Assembly (NCBI GenBank): GCA_022072175.1
Contig: JAJVIE010000001.1
Span: 248,425 to 312,424 of the forward strand
Length of the DNA: 64,000 nucleotides
Source: Candidatus Omnitrophota bacterium
GTDB lineage: Bacteria; Omnitrophota; Gorgyraeia; 2-02-FULL-51-18
Reading direction: 5' to 3'
The position numbers and the translations under genes were made by a program. Shown here in pieces: positions 18,061 through 27,120 of the stretch; the stretch's first letter is position 1; each line of letters begins with the position of its first letter. The notes below the pieces were generated by a model that saw nothing but the letters and a program-made list of their open reading frames with translations, did no database searches and was not told the DNA's origin.

Positions 18061-19875
18061 TCAATCTCGGAACTGTAGCTCGTACAAGCGCTTATAGAGC
18101 CCGTCACGGGCCATCAGCTCTTCATGGCCCCCGGACTCGACGATACGCCCCTTATCGAGCACGATGATCCGCGTCGCGTGCTTGATGGTCGACAGCCGGT
18201 GAGCGATCACCAGCACCGTGCGGCCATCCATGAGGTTATGGATGGCCTGCTGGACCAGGAGCTCGGATTCGGAGTCGAGCGCGGAGGTCGCCTCATCGAG
18301 GATCAGGACCGGAGGGTTCTTGAGCACCGCTCGCGCGATGGACAGCCGCTGGCGCTCGCCTCCTGAAAGCCGCATCCCCCTGTCACCGACGAGGGTCTGG
18401 TACTTGAGCGGCAGGCGCTGGATGAAATCATGCGCGTTGGCGATCCGCGCGGCCTTCTCGATCTCGGCCTGCGGCGTATTGGAGCGGCCGTAAGCGATGT
18501 TGGCGGCGACGGTGTCGTTGAAGAGCGTCGTCTCCTGTGTGACGATGCCGATCTGCTCGCGGAGGGACTTGACCGAGTACTCCCGCAGGTCGCGCCCGTC
18601 GTAGAGCACGCGGCCCTGCTGAGGGTCGTAGAAGCGCGGCAGAAGGTTGACCAGCGTGGTCTTGCCGGTACCGCTCGGACCGACGATCGCCACGATCTCC
18701 CCGGCCGGGACCTCGAGATCGATACCGTCGAGCACGGTCTTGTCCCCGTAGCCGAAACGGACACCGTCGAACTTGACGCCGCTCCGCAGGGGCGCGGCGT
18801 AGACGGGCTTTTCGGGCTCGGTGATCTCGTCGGGCGTATCAAGGATCTCGAAGATCCGCTCGGCCGCGGCCATCGCGTGCTGGTTGATGCCGTGCACGCG
18901 GCTCAGGCGCTTGAACGGCCTCAAGAGCGACAGGAGCGCCACCAGGAACGCCACGAACGCTCCCGGGGACATCCCGCTGTCGATGACGATGCGTCCGCCG
19001 AAATACAGCACCGCCCCGACGCACGCGAAGCTGATGAACTCCGTGAGCGGACTGACCAGGATCATTCGGCCGATGGACATCATCATCGTCCGGTAGAGCT
19101 TGTCGTTCTGCGCGGCGAAACGCTCGATCTCATGCCGCTCCATCGCGAACCCCTGCACGATGCGGATGCCGGAGATGGACTCGAAGAGCGTGGAGTTGAT
19201 GTCGGCGACCTGCTCCTGCGTCGCGCCGCTGATCTTCTTGAGCCGGCGGCCCACGCGCACCACCGGCCAGACCATCAGCGGCACCAGCACGAAGATGATG
19301 AGCACGAACGACCAGGGCACTCCGAACGCCGAGCGCACGCCCAAGAGCAGTGTCACGTACACGACGATCTGCACCGGCTGGAAGAGGAAATCCGTCAACC
19401 CCTCGGAGACCGCGTCCCGGATCACGATCGTATCCTGGGTGATGCGCGAGACCAGGCCTCCGGGCTGTGAACGGCTGAAGAAGCTCAGCGGCAAGTGCAC
19501 CATGCGCCTGTAGATGGTGTTGCGCAGGTCGCGGATGACCCGCTGGCTGACGTCGTTCATGTAGTACGCTTGTACGTACTCGAAGACCGCCCTCAGGAAC
19601 GACAGTCCGATCGTCCACAGCACGATATAGACCAGGAGCTCCAGCCGCGGCAGAGCGTTGACACGCCAGATCAGGTCCATCACCGGCTGCGGCAGCGCGT
19701 CCTGATTGGGAACGCTGATCGGCTTGCCCGCCAGCACGGTGTCGATGAACGGCACGATCAGACCGACCAGCGGCACACTACCGAGCACGGAGTTCATCAT
19801 CATGGCCCCGTAGGCGATCGCCAGACGGCGCCAGTGCGGTCTGGCGAAGGCGACCAGGCGGCCGTAATCCTTCAT
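18061..19875 (-). CDS. msbA: Lipid A export ABC transporter MsbA
   Basis: A 604-residue half-transporter: six TM helices (about 15-310), then an ATPase domain with Walker A GPSGTGKTT, Q loop, signature LSGGERQRLSIARAVL, Walker B ILDEATSALD and switch His in AHRLST. As a homodimer it flips lipid A-core across the inner membrane. Assignment to MsbA rather than another exporter rests on length, similarity and the nearby lpxB. Its ATG overlaps the stop of the ArnT-like gene by 4 bases. Confidence 0.88.
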   Translation of the reverse strand: MKDYGRLVAFARPHWRRLAIAYGAMMMNSVLGSVPLVGLIVPFIDTVLAGKPISVPNQDALPQPVMDLIWRVNALPRLELLVYIVLWTIGLSFLRAVFEYVQAYYMNDVSQRVIRDLRNTIYRRMVHLPLSFFSRSQPGGLVSRITQDTIVIRDAVSEGLTDFLFQPVQIVVYVTLLLGVRSAFGVPWSFVLIIFVLVPLMVWPVVRVGRRLKKISGATQEQVADINSTLFESISGIRIVQGFAMERHEIERFAAQNDKLYRTMMMSIGRMILVSPLTEFISFACVGAVLYFGGRIVIDSGMSPGAFVAFLVALLSLLRPFKRLSRVHGINQHAMAAAERIFEILDTPDEITEPEKPVYAAPLRSGVKFDGVRFGYGDKTVLDGIDLEVPAGEIVAIVGPSGTGKTTLVNLLPRFYDPQQGRVLYDGRDLREYSVKSLREQIGIVTQETTLFNDTVAANIAYGRSNTPQAEIEKAARIANAHDFIQRLPLKYQTLVGDRGMRLSGGERQRLSIARAVLKNPPVLILDEATSALDSESELLVQQAIHNLMDGRTVLVIAHRLSTIKHATRIIVLDKGRIVESGGHEELMARDGLYKRLYELQFRD

Positions 19876-21284
19876 CGGACGGCCCTCCGGACGAGCAGGG
19901 CGGCTTGTTTTTCGGACGCGAGCGTCTCAAAACCGTAACGGGTCAGGAGCGGCTCCACCGCGGCGCGATCCTCATCGCGCAGGAACAGATACATCCCCTT
20001 ATCTCCCGTCTGATGTACGGCCCGCTCGAGCTCCTCGGGGGTGTCGGCATAGGTGGCGCGCCGCTCGAGATAGTACACGGCCTCGGGCTGGCCATGATAG
20101 TTGTACAGGTGTACAACGGCGCCTTCGGGCAGCTGCCCTGCCGTCCGTTCGGCCAGGGCTTTGATCTGCGGGCTGTAGTCGGCATGGATCAGATGCGACA
20201 GCGGCACGTGCAGCCACATCGCCGCGAAGAACACGCACAACACCGTGACGCGGCGGGTCTCGGGCACCCAGCGCGCCAAGTAATAGGCCGCCGTCAGCGA
20301 CAGGGCAGGGTACAGCGGCAGGATGTACCAGGCGAGCTTGGTCCGGATGCACGTGATCACCGCGAAATAACCCCACACCCAAGCGGCCACCAGCGCGACG
20401 GCCGGATCGCGGCGGCGCAGGGCTTTCCAGAGGAACAGCGGCGCGGACCAGACGGTGATGAGCATCCAGGGGTGATACTTGTTGATCATGGTGCGGATAT
20501 AGAAGTACCAGTTGCCTTGATGGCCGTCGACGACCTGTGTCGTGCGCGTCACCAGATGCTTGACCACGACGTCGGTCATGAAACTCTCGCGGTTGGCGGT
20601 CATCTCATAGAGGTTCCAGGGCAGTGCCAGAACGGCCGCCAACCCCAGACCGGCCCAGGCCGTCGGCCGCCGGATCCACGAAAAGTCCCTCGCCAGCAGA
20701 CCGTACACGAAGAAGAGCGGTAGGACCGTCAGGATCGCGAAACCCTTCACGAAGAGCCCCGCGCCGAGCGCCGCGCCGGCCATAAGATCGTACCTTCCCT
20801 GCTCCCGTCCTCTCCAAAAACCATAGAAGACCAGCACCACGCACAGCACCAGCGGCGCGTCCATCATGCCGAAGCGGCTCAAGCGCAGGTAATGCTTGGC
20901 GCTCAAAAGGACCAGCGCGCCGAGCAGTCCGGTCCACCGGCCGAACAGCCGTGTCCCGAGAGCGTACGTGACGACGACGGCCAGTGCTCCGCAGGCAGCC
21001 GAGAACACCCTGGCCGTGAACTCGCTGGCGCCGAAGAACTTGAAGAGGACCGCGGTCGCCCACAGGCAGCCCGGAGGTTTGTCGGACCAGGGTTCACCGG
21101 CGAGATTGAAACGCAACCAGTCGCCGCTCTGCAGGATGCCCTTGGAGACGGCGGCGTAGAGCGCTTCGTCCCAGCTGGCCAAAGACCCGTTGCCCAGCCC
21201 CACCAGCATGAAGAGCAGGGAGACCGCGCTGACGTACAGGAGATCGGTTCGGGAGACCGTACGGTCCGAGGGTGAGGCGGTCAT
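19872..21284 (-). CDS. ArnT-like GT-C glycosyltransferase
   Basis: About 470 residues with some 10-12 TM helices. The first periplasmic loop has the catalytic acidic motif SWDEALYAAVSKGIL and then WSDKPPGCLW, both typical of ArnT/PMT_2 enzymes that move a sugar from undecaprenyl phosphate onto lipid A or glycans. A soluble C-terminal part of about 110 residues follows. I use the ATG at 21284: two ATGs upstream lie within the -10 box. Coupling to msbA suggests lipid A or LPS modification; the sugar is unknown. Confidence 0.82.
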   Translation of the reverse strand: MTASPSDRTVSRTDLLYVSAVSLLFMLVGLGNGSLASWDEALYAAVSKGILQSGDWLRFNLAGEPWSDKPPGCLWATAVLFKFFGASEFTARVFSAACGALAVVVTYALGTRLFGRWTGLLGALVLLSAKHYLRLSRFGMMDAPLVLCVVLVFYGFWRGREQGRYDLMAGAALGAGLFVKGFAILTVLPLFFVYGLLARDFSWIRRPTAWAGLGLAAVLALPWNLYEMTANRESFMTDVVVKHLVTRTTQVVDGHQGNWYFYIRTMINKYHPWMLITVWSAPLFLWKALRRRDPAVALVAAWVWGYFAVITCIRTKLAWYILPLYPALSLTAAYYLARWVPETRRVTVLCVFFAAMWLHVPLSHLIHADYSPQIKALAERTAGQLPEGAVVHLYNYHGQPEAVYYLERRATYADTPEELERAVHQTGDKGMYLFLRDEDRAAVEPLLTRYGFETLASEKQAALLVRRAVR

Positions 21285-21300
21285 GATTAGGATAGGGGGC

Positions 21301-21330
21301 ATCATAACACACCCCCGGCTGGGGTGTCGA
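21301..21330 (-). promoter_or_regulatory. Promoter of the ArnT-like gene and msbA
   Basis: On the minus strand TCGACA (21330-21325), 18-bp spacer with a small CACCCC/GGGGTG hairpin, then TATGAT (21306-21301). The start codon is 16 bases further on, so any leader is about 10 bases. Confidence 0.6.
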
Positions 21331-21340
21331 TGGAGGCCGT

Positions 21341-21370
21341 TTGAGACCCCCGCCGCCGACATGCTATAAT
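21341..21370 (+). promoter_or_regulatory. Promoter of the Gfo/Idh-lpxB operon
   Basis: TTGAGA (21341-21346), 18-bp spacer, extended -10 TGC-TATAAT (21362-21370). The ATG is at 21380, 9 bases after the -10, with no ribosome site. It is back to back with the divergent promoter: the two -35 boxes are 10 bases apart. Confidence 0.7.
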
Positions 21371-21379
21371 CTTTGGACC

Positions 21380-22312
21380 ATGTCCAAACCCATCCGCGTG
21401 GCGGTCATCGGCGCGGGTAAACTCGGCTCCAGGCACGCGCTCGTCTATTCCAAGCTCCCCGGCGTGGAACTGGTCGGAGTCTGCGATACCCACGCCGAGC
21501 GGGCCGAAGCTTCGGCCCGTGTCTGCGGCACACGCGCCTACACCGACTACCGGGAGCTTCTTGAGACCATCGATGCGGCGAGCATCGTGGTGCCGTCGCA
21601 TAAGCACTTCGACATCTCCCGGCAGTTCCTCGAACGCGACGTGCACCTGTTGATCGAAAAACCCATCACCACCGAACTGCCCCACGCCGAGGAGCTGGTC
21701 GAGCTGGCCAGGAACCGCAAGCTGACGCTGCAGGTCGGGCACATCGAGCGCTTCAACTCCGCGGTGCGCACCACGCAGTCCATCATCAAGCGACCGCGCT
21801 TCATCCAATGCCACCGCATGGGCCCGTACGATCCGAGGGTCGCGGACGTCGGCGTGACGCTGGACCTCATGATCCATGACATCGACATCGTGCTCGACCT
21901 GGTGGATTCCAAGATCACGCACGTGGACGCCGTCGGCGCCTGCATCCTCTCCAAGACCGAGGACATGGCCAACGCCCGCATCCGCTTCGAGAACGGATGC
22001 ATCTGCGACCTGACGGCCAGCCGGGTCACCCCCGAGGTCACGCGCACGATCCGGATCTTCCAGGACAACGCCCACATCACGCTCGACTACGTGCACCAGG
22101 AAGCCGAGATCTACACGCTCGAGCCCGGCGGTATCCAGCACAAGAAGATCGAGATCACCAAGGGCGACTCGCTGACCCAGGAGCTGTCGGACTTCGCCGA
22201 GTGCGTGCGTACCGGACGCAGGCCGCTGGTCTCCGGCGAAGAGGGTCGTGACGCGCTGGCCCTGGCCCTGCGCATCGAGCGGCAGATCCACGAACAACAG
22301 CCGTCCCGCTAG
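21380..22312 (+). CDS. Gfo/Idh/MocA-family oxidoreductase
   Basis: A 310-residue NAD(P)-dependent sugar dehydrogenase-like protein. The Rossmann motif is VIGAGKLGSRH, followed by the EKP motif in LIEKPITTELPHA and the substrate-side IHDIDIVLDLV with its conserved His-Asp. The open frame continues 13 codons upstream, but the promoter rules that out. A Gfo/Idh gene beside lpxB is a recurring arrangement. In Leptospira and Acidithiobacillus the similar GnnA oxidises UDP-GlcNAc at C3 on the way to an amide-linked lipid A, but no GnnB aminotransferase is in this window. Confidence 0.85.
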   Translation: MSKPIRVAVIGAGKLGSRHALVYSKLPGVELVGVCDTHAERAEASARVCGTRAYTDYRELLETIDAASIVVPSHKHFDISRQFLERDVHLLIEKPITTELPHAEELVELARNRKLTLQVGHIERFNSAVRTTQSIIKRPRFIQCHRMGPYDPRVADVGVTLDLMIHDIDIVLDLVDSKITHVDAVGACILSKTEDMANARIRFENGCICDLTASRVTPEVTRTIRIFQDNAHITLDYVHQEAEIYTLEPGGIQHKKIEITKGDSLTQELSDFAECVRTGRRPLVSGEEGRDALALALRIERQIHEQQPSR

Positions 22313-22354
22313 ACCTTCACAAGCGCCCTTTCCCGGCGCCGGAGCCTGATCCGC

Positions 22355-23473
22355 ATGTCCAAGAAGATCTTCATGATCGCCGGCGAAGCCTCAGGGGACC
22401 TGCACGGAGCGCGCATCATCGAGACCCTTCGCCGGAAAGCCGGTCCGTCCGGGCTCATCGTGCACGGCGTCGGCGGGGAGCGTATCCGCGCGACCGGAGC
22501 GTTGGATTTTTACGACCTGGCGAGCTTCCACGTCACCGGCTTTCTGGAGGCGGTGACGAGCCTGCCGCGCTACCTGGCCGCGGAGCGGACGATCGTCTCG
22601 AGCGTCGAGCGGGCGCGTCCGGACGCGGTCGTGCTCATCGACAATCCCGGGTTCAACCTCCGTCTGGCGAAGCGTTTCAAGGCCATGGGTCTCAAGGTCT
22701 TCTATTTCATCGCGCCGCAGGTCTGGGCTTGGGGCGAGGACCGTGTGGCGCGCATCCGCAGGGACATCCACAAGGTCTACGTGGTGTTCGAATTCGAGAA
22801 ACGGTTCTACGAGGAGCGGGGCGTTCCCGTCGAGTGGGTGGGTCATCCGCTACGCGACATCGTGGACCTCGATCCTCTGTCGGCCGCCGAGAGGGACACG
22901 ACGGTCGTGCTGATGCCCGGCTCGCGGGCGGGCGAGGTCACGAGATTGACCGGTCCGCTCCTGGGCGCGGCCGATCGGATCGCGGCCCAACAACCGGGTC
23001 TTCGCTTCCAGCTCTTGTGCGCGCCGACCGTGGATCCGTCGTTCTTCTCGGATCGTCTGGCGGCCTGCCGAGCGCGGATCGAGCTGGTCCGCGAGGGCGG
23101 TTATGAGGCGATCCGCCGGTGTCGCCTGGTGCTGGCCTGCTCGGGCACCGCGACGCTCGAATGCGCTCTCCTGGGCGCGCCGAGCATCATCGTCTACCGT
23201 ACGTCCCGGATCTCCTATGAGATCGGCCGCCGGGTGGTGAGAGTGCCTTATCTCGGTCTGCCCAACCTCATCCTCGGACGGGAGGCTTTTCCGGAACTGA
23301 TCCAGCACGAGGTCACCGCCGAAGCGATCGCGGAGCGAGCCCTGGGGATCCTGTCGGATCCCGCCCGTCACGAAGCGATGGTCGCCGACACGGCCGAGGT
23401 CGCTCGGAGGGTCGGCGATCGCGGAGCGGTCGAGCGGGTGGCGGCGAACCTTGCGAGGGAATTGGGCCTCTGA
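22355..23473 (+). CDS. lpxB: Lipid-A-disaccharide synthase
   Basis: A 372-residue family 19 GT-B transferase that joins UDP-diacylglucosamine and lipid X into the lipid A disaccharide at the inner membrane surface. It shows the LpxB hallmarks AGEASGDLHG, IDNPGFNLRLAK, IAPQVWAWGEDR, LMPGSRAGEV and CSGTATLECALLG. It lies 42 bases behind the Gfo/Idh gene in the same operon. It is convergent with glnA with 11 bases between the stops. The other lpx genes are 5 kb or more away. Confidence 0.95.
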   Translation: MSKKIFMIAGEASGDLHGARIIETLRRKAGPSGLIVHGVGGERIRATGALDFYDLASFHVTGFLEAVTSLPRYLAAERTIVSSVERARPDAVVLIDNPGFNLRLAKRFKAMGLKVFYFIAPQVWAWGEDRVARIRRDIHKVYVVFEFEKRFYEERGVPVEWVGHPLRDIVDLDPLSAAERDTTVVLMPGSRAGEVTRLTGPLLGAADRIAAQQPGLRFQLLCAPTVDPSFFSDRLAACRARIELVREGGYEAIRRCRLVLACSGTATLECALLGAPSIIVYRTSRISYEIGRRVVRVPYLGLPNLILGREAFPELIQHEVTAEAIAERALGILSDPARHEAMVADTAEVARRVGDRGAVERVAANLARELGL

Positions 23474-23484
23474 GGCCCGGCCGG

Positions 23485-24828
23485 TCAGAGGACCGGCAGG
23501 TAGTTCTGCAGTTCGTAGTCGGTGATCTGGGCGCAGTACTTGGCCCACTCGATCTTCTTGTTCTCGATGAGAGAGTGGTAGATGTGCGGGCCGAGCGCGT
23601 CCTTGAGGAAGCGGCTCTTCTGGGCGATCGCGATCGCCTCTCCGAGGCTCTGCGGCAGCGTCCCGATACCTCTCTTGGCCCTCTCGGCCTCCCCCATCTC
23701 GACAACGTTCTCCTCTACGGGATCCGGCAGCGGATAGCGGTTACGGATACCCTCGAGGCCCGCGGCCAGCATCACAGCATAGGCCAGATAGGGATTGCAC
23801 GCGCCATCGGGTGAACGCAGCTCCGCGCGCGTCTCGGACTCGTTGCCCGGACGATGCGACGGCACGCGCACCAGGGCCGAGGTGTTCTTGCGGGCCCAGT
23901 ACCTATAGACCGGCGCCTCGAACCCGGGGATCAGGCGCTTGTACGAGTTGACCCACTGGTTGGTGACGATGCACAGCTCCGGCGCGTGCCGCAGAAGACC
24001 GGCGATGTAGTGCTTGGCCGTTCGCGACAATCTGGAACGGTCCTTGCGGTCATAAAAAACGTTCTTGTCCCCCTGGAACAGCGACTGGTGCACGTGCATA
24101 CCACTGCCGTTCTCGTCCTTGAGCGGCTTGGGCATGAACGTCGCGTACACGCCGTTCTTCATCGCGATCTCCTTGACCACCAGACGGTACGTCATCGCGT
24201 TGTCGGCCATCGTCAGCGCGTCGGTATAGCGCAGGTCGATCTCATGCTGGCTGGGGGCCACCTCATGATGGCTGGACTCCACGCCGATACCCATCTCCTC
24301 GAGCGTGAGCACCGTTTCGCGGCGCAGGTCCGAGGCGACGTCCAGCGGCGTCAGGTCGAAGTATCCGCCGCGGTCGAGCGTCTGGGTGCCGGTAGGGTTC
24401 TGGAAATAGTAGTACTCGAACTCCGGCGCCACGTAGAACGTGTAACCGAGCTGAGCGACGCGGCGGAGCTGACGCTTGAGACAGTTGCGCGGGTCGCCTT
24501 CGAACGGCTTGCCATCGAGCGTGCGGATGTCGGCGAACATGCGGGCAACGGCGTTCTCTTTGGGACGCCAGGGCAGGAGCTCGAACGTCGAGGCGTCCGG
24601 ATAGGCCCTCATCTCGGACTCGTCACTGCGCGCGAAACCCTCGATGGAGGACCCGTCGAAACCCTTGCCCCTGGTAAGCGTCTCCTCGAGCTCGTCGATG
24701 GTGATGGCGAAGCTCTTGAGCAGACCATTGATGTCAGAGAACCACAGTCGGATGAAACGGACGTTGTGCTCCTGCGCTTTGCGCAGAACGAACTCGCGTC
24801 CTTCCCGGGGATTGATCAGCTTCGGCAT
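23485..24828 (-). CDS. glnA: Type I glutamine synthetase
   Basis: A 447-residue GSI forming glutamine from glutamate, ammonia and ATP. It has the beta-grasp N-terminus with RGKGFDGSSIEGF, metal-ligand segments APEFEYY and ESSHHEVAPSQHEIDLR, the KPLKDENGSGMHVH block and NRVP-like RVPSH. Where enteric GS carries the adenylylated Tyr (NLYDLP) this protein reads ENVVEM (Val at about 376), so it should not be controlled by adenylylation. It lacks the beta-type insertion, so it is GSI-alpha-like. It lies behind the PII gene and an intercistronic hairpin. Confidence 0.95.
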   Translation of the reverse strand: MPKLINPREGREFVLRKAQEHNVRFIRLWFSDINGLLKSFAITIDELEETLTRGKGFDGSSIEGFARSDESEMRAYPDASTFELLPWRPKENAVARMFADIRTLDGKPFEGDPRNCLKRQLRRVAQLGYTFYVAPEFEYYYFQNPTGTQTLDRGGYFDLTPLDVASDLRRETVLTLEEMGIGVESSHHEVAPSQHEIDLRYTDALTMADNAMTYRLVVKEIAMKNGVYATFMPKPLKDENGSGMHVHQSLFQGDKNVFYDRKDRSRLSRTAKHYIAGLLRHAPELCIVTNQWVNSYKRLIPGFEAPVYRYWARKNTSALVRVPSHRPGNESETRAELRSPDGACNPYLAYAVMLAAGLEGIRNRYPLPDPVEENVVEMGEAERAKRGIGTLPQSLGEAIAIAQKSRFLKDALGPHIYHSLIENKKIEWAKYCAQITDYELQNYLPVL

Positions 24829-24855
24829 AGGGGCCCTGCGGTCGGTGTGAAAGAA

Positions 24856-24886
24856 GTTACCCCTCCCATTCTATGGGAGGGGTAAC
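24856..24886 (-). terminator. Strong hairpin between the PII gene and glnA
   Basis: A perfect 14-bp stem GTTACCCCTCCCAT / ATGGGAGGGGTAAC with a 3-base loop. On the minus strand it is followed by the pyrimidine-rich TTCTTTC, so it may be a partial terminator, an attenuator or an mRNA processing site setting the glnA level relative to amt and PII. Confidence 0.6.
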
Positions 24887-24924
24887 CCTGTTTCAAGCGT
24901 TCTTTTCGGAAAGGAGGGGTCCGA

Positions 24925-25263
24925 TCAGAGCGCTTTTTCTCCCTTCTCGCCGGTGCGGATACGGTAGACCTCTTCCACGGACGAGACGAAGATCTTACCG
25001 TCCCCGACGTTGCCGGTCTTGGCGGCCGTGATGATCTCCTTCACGGTCTTGTCGACATCGGCGTCGGCAACGACGATCTGGACCTTGATCTTCGGCAGGA
25101 GCTCCATGCGGAACTTCTCCCCTCTCCAGACCTGCTCGATGCCCTTCTGCTTACCGTGACCTTCGATGTCGGACACCATGACACCCGGAGCGCCGATACG
25201 GCGCAGAGCGTCCTGGACGTGCTCGAACCGCTCGGGCCGGATGATCGCTGTGATCTGTTTCAT
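24925..25263 (-). CDS. PII nitrogen regulatory protein coupled to amt
   Basis: A 112-residue PII trimer subunit. It keeps the effector-binding stretches KQKG, GNVGDGKIF and RIRTGE for ATP/ADP and 2-oxoglutarate. The T loop reads VWRGEKFRMELLP: position 51, the uridylylated Tyr of enteric GlnB, is Phe, position 46 is Trp and position 49 is Glu, not the cyanobacterial Ser. It cannot be modified in the known ways. Its ATG overlaps the amt stop (ATGA), so it probably gates Amt as GlnK does. Confidence 0.93.
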   Translation of the reverse strand: MKQITAIIRPERFEHVQDALRRIGAPGVMVSDIEGHGKQKGIEQVWRGEKFRMELLPKIKVQIVVADADVDKTVKEIITAAKTGNVGDGKIFVSSVEEVYRIRTGEKGEKAL

Positions 25264-26597
25264 CGCGTCACCTCCTGTGAGCGGCTGCCCGCGAACGAGT
25301 AGCTCTGCTTACGGATATTGAACTCCGGATAGGCCATGTTGCCGTGCTCTCCGATGTCCAGACCCTCGATCTCCTCGCTGAGGGACACACGGATACCGAG
25401 CGTCGCCTTGAGGATGAACCACACCACCAGAGCCCCGACGAACGTGAACACCGCGACGGCCGCGACACCGGTCAACTGGGCCATCAGCAGCTTGGTACCG
25501 CCGCCGAAAAGCAGGCCGTTGCCCGTCGTGTTGGGCATGAACTGGTCCTGGGCGAAGAGCCCGACGCAGATCGTGCCGAAAACGCCGTTGACCAAATGGA
25601 CCGACAGAGCCCCGACGGGATCGTCGATCTTGAGCTTGTCGAACATGGTGACCGCAAGCACGACCAGCACACCGGCGACGGCGCCGATGACCAGCGAGCT
25701 CTCGATGCTCACATAGGCGCACGGAGCGGTGATCGCGACCAGACCCGCCAGACAGCCGTTGAGGGTCATGCCGAGATCGGGCTTGCCCATCGTGATCCAC
25801 GAAGCGATGGTCGCCGTGAGGATCGCCGCGATGGCGGCGCTGTTGGTGGTCAGCGCGATACGGGACATGTCATTGACGGCCGCGGCCATCGTGCTGCCGG
25901 GGTTGAAGCCGAACCAACCCAGCCACAGGATGAAGCAACCGAGGGTCGCCAACGAAAGGTTGTGTCCGGGGATCGGCCTGATCGCTCCGTTCTCATCGTA
26001 CTTCCCGAAGCGGGGACCGAGCACCAGGATACCGGCCAGAGCGGCCCAGCCGCCGACCGAATGGACCACGGTGGAGCCGGCGAAATCCCAGAATCCGGCG
26101 CCGGCCAGCCAACCGCCGCCCCAGATCCAGTGTCCGGTGACGGGGTACATCAGCGCCACCAGCACGAACGAGAAAACGATGAACGAGCCGTACTTGATGC
26201 GCTCGGCCACGGCACCGGAGACGATGGTCGCGGCGGTACCGGCGAACACCAGCTGGAAGAAGAACTTCGCGTGCAGAGGCACGGTCGCCCACGCAATGGA
26301 GCTGTACGCGCCCTGATAAGCATCCCCGGTCGCGGGGCTGTTGTCAGCGCCGCCCAGAGCGAAGAGGCCTTCCATGCCCATAAAACCGGAGCCGTTGCCG
26401 AACATCAGGCCCCATCCGATGAAATAGAACGCCAACGAGCTCACCGCGAAGACGATGAAGTTCTTCGACAGAATGTTGACGCAGTTCTTCTGTCGAGCGA
26501 ACCCCGCCTCTACGCAGGCGAATCCGGCGTTCATCCAGAACACGAGCATGGCCGCCAGGAGCGTCCAGATCGTGTCGAGTGCCACTTTTGTATCCAT
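25260..26597 (-). CDS. amt: Ammonium transporter Amt
   Basis: A 445-residue Amt/MEP/Rh channel protein with about 11 TM helices. The pore His pair is visible in STVVHSVGGWAALAG and in GALSVHLVNGVFGT, with the AFYFIGWGLMFG and PVTGHWIW segments around the recruitment site. The C-terminal cytoplasmic tail (SEEIEGLDIGEHGNMAYPEF) is the part on which GlnK acts. GGAGG precedes the ATG. It is sandwiched between two PII genes. Confidence 0.95.
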   Translation of the reverse strand: MDTKVALDTIWTLLAAMLVFWMNAGFACVEAGFARQKNCVNILSKNFIVFAVSSLAFYFIGWGLMFGNGSGFMGMEGLFALGGADNSPATGDAYQGAYSSIAWATVPLHAKFFFQLVFAGTAATIVSGAVAERIKYGSFIVFSFVLVALMYPVTGHWIWGGGWLAGAGFWDFAGSTVVHSVGGWAALAGILVLGPRFGKYDENGAIRPIPGHNLSLATLGCFILWLGWFGFNPGSTMAAAVNDMSRIALTTNSAAIAAILTATIASWITMGKPDLGMTLNGCLAGLVAITAPCAYVSIESSLVIGAVAGVLVVLAVTMFDKLKIDDPVGALSVHLVNGVFGTICVGLFAQDQFMPNTTGNGLLFGGGTKLLMAQLTGVAAVAVFTFVGALVVWFILKATLGIRVSLSEEIEGLDIGEHGNMAYPEFNIRKQSYSFAGSRSQEVTR

Positions 26598-26701
26598 GCA
26601 TTCCTCCTTTTTTGACCTCGAGAAGAGTCTATCGATGCGTGTTACGGGGATATTTCACTTCAATGAAGGGCTTGTAAGCGTTCTATTGCGCGGGGACGGC
26701 C

Positions 26702-27040
26702 TCAGAGCGCCGCACCTCCCGTCTCGCCCGTGCGGATACGGACGGCCTGCTCGAGAGCGGCGACGAAGATCTTGCCGTCACCGACCCGGCCGGTACGGGC
26801 CGTCCGGCGCACGGTATCCACGATGCGCTCGGCGTCCGGATCGTCCGCGAAGATCGTCAGCAAGATCTTGGGAACGAGCTCGACCTTGAACCTTCGCCCG
26901 TTGAACTTCTCGTAGACGCCCCTCTGCCGGCCATGGCCGCGGAGCGTGAAAACCATGAGTCCCGGACTGCCGCAACGGTCCAGGGCTTTTTTGACGGCGG
27001 CGAACTGCTCTCGTCGAATGACGGCGTCGATCCTCTTCAC
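26702..27040 (-). CDS. Second PII-family protein
   Basis: A 112-residue PII paralogue with RQRG, GRVGDGKIF and VRIRTGE. Its T loop reads FNGRRFKVELVP, so position 51 is again Phe and position 49 is Arg: no uridylylation or phosphorylation site. GTG start with GGAGG six bases upstream. It is transcribed towards amt with a 104-base gap, so it may have a separate promoter or form one nitrogen operon with amt, the other PII and glnA. Confidence 0.92.
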   Translation of the reverse strand: MKRIDAVIRREQFAAVKKALDRCGSPGLMVFTLRGHGRQRGVYEKFNGRRFKVELVPKILLTIFADDPDAERIVDTVRRTARTGRVGDGKIFVAALEQAVRIRTGETGGAAL

Positions 27041-27120
27041 GTGGCCTCCCGGGAGAACTCCCGAAAGGAGGCTAGCGCGGAGGTGTTACGGAGGGGTTTC
27101 GGGCGGGTGAAAAGCTCGGA

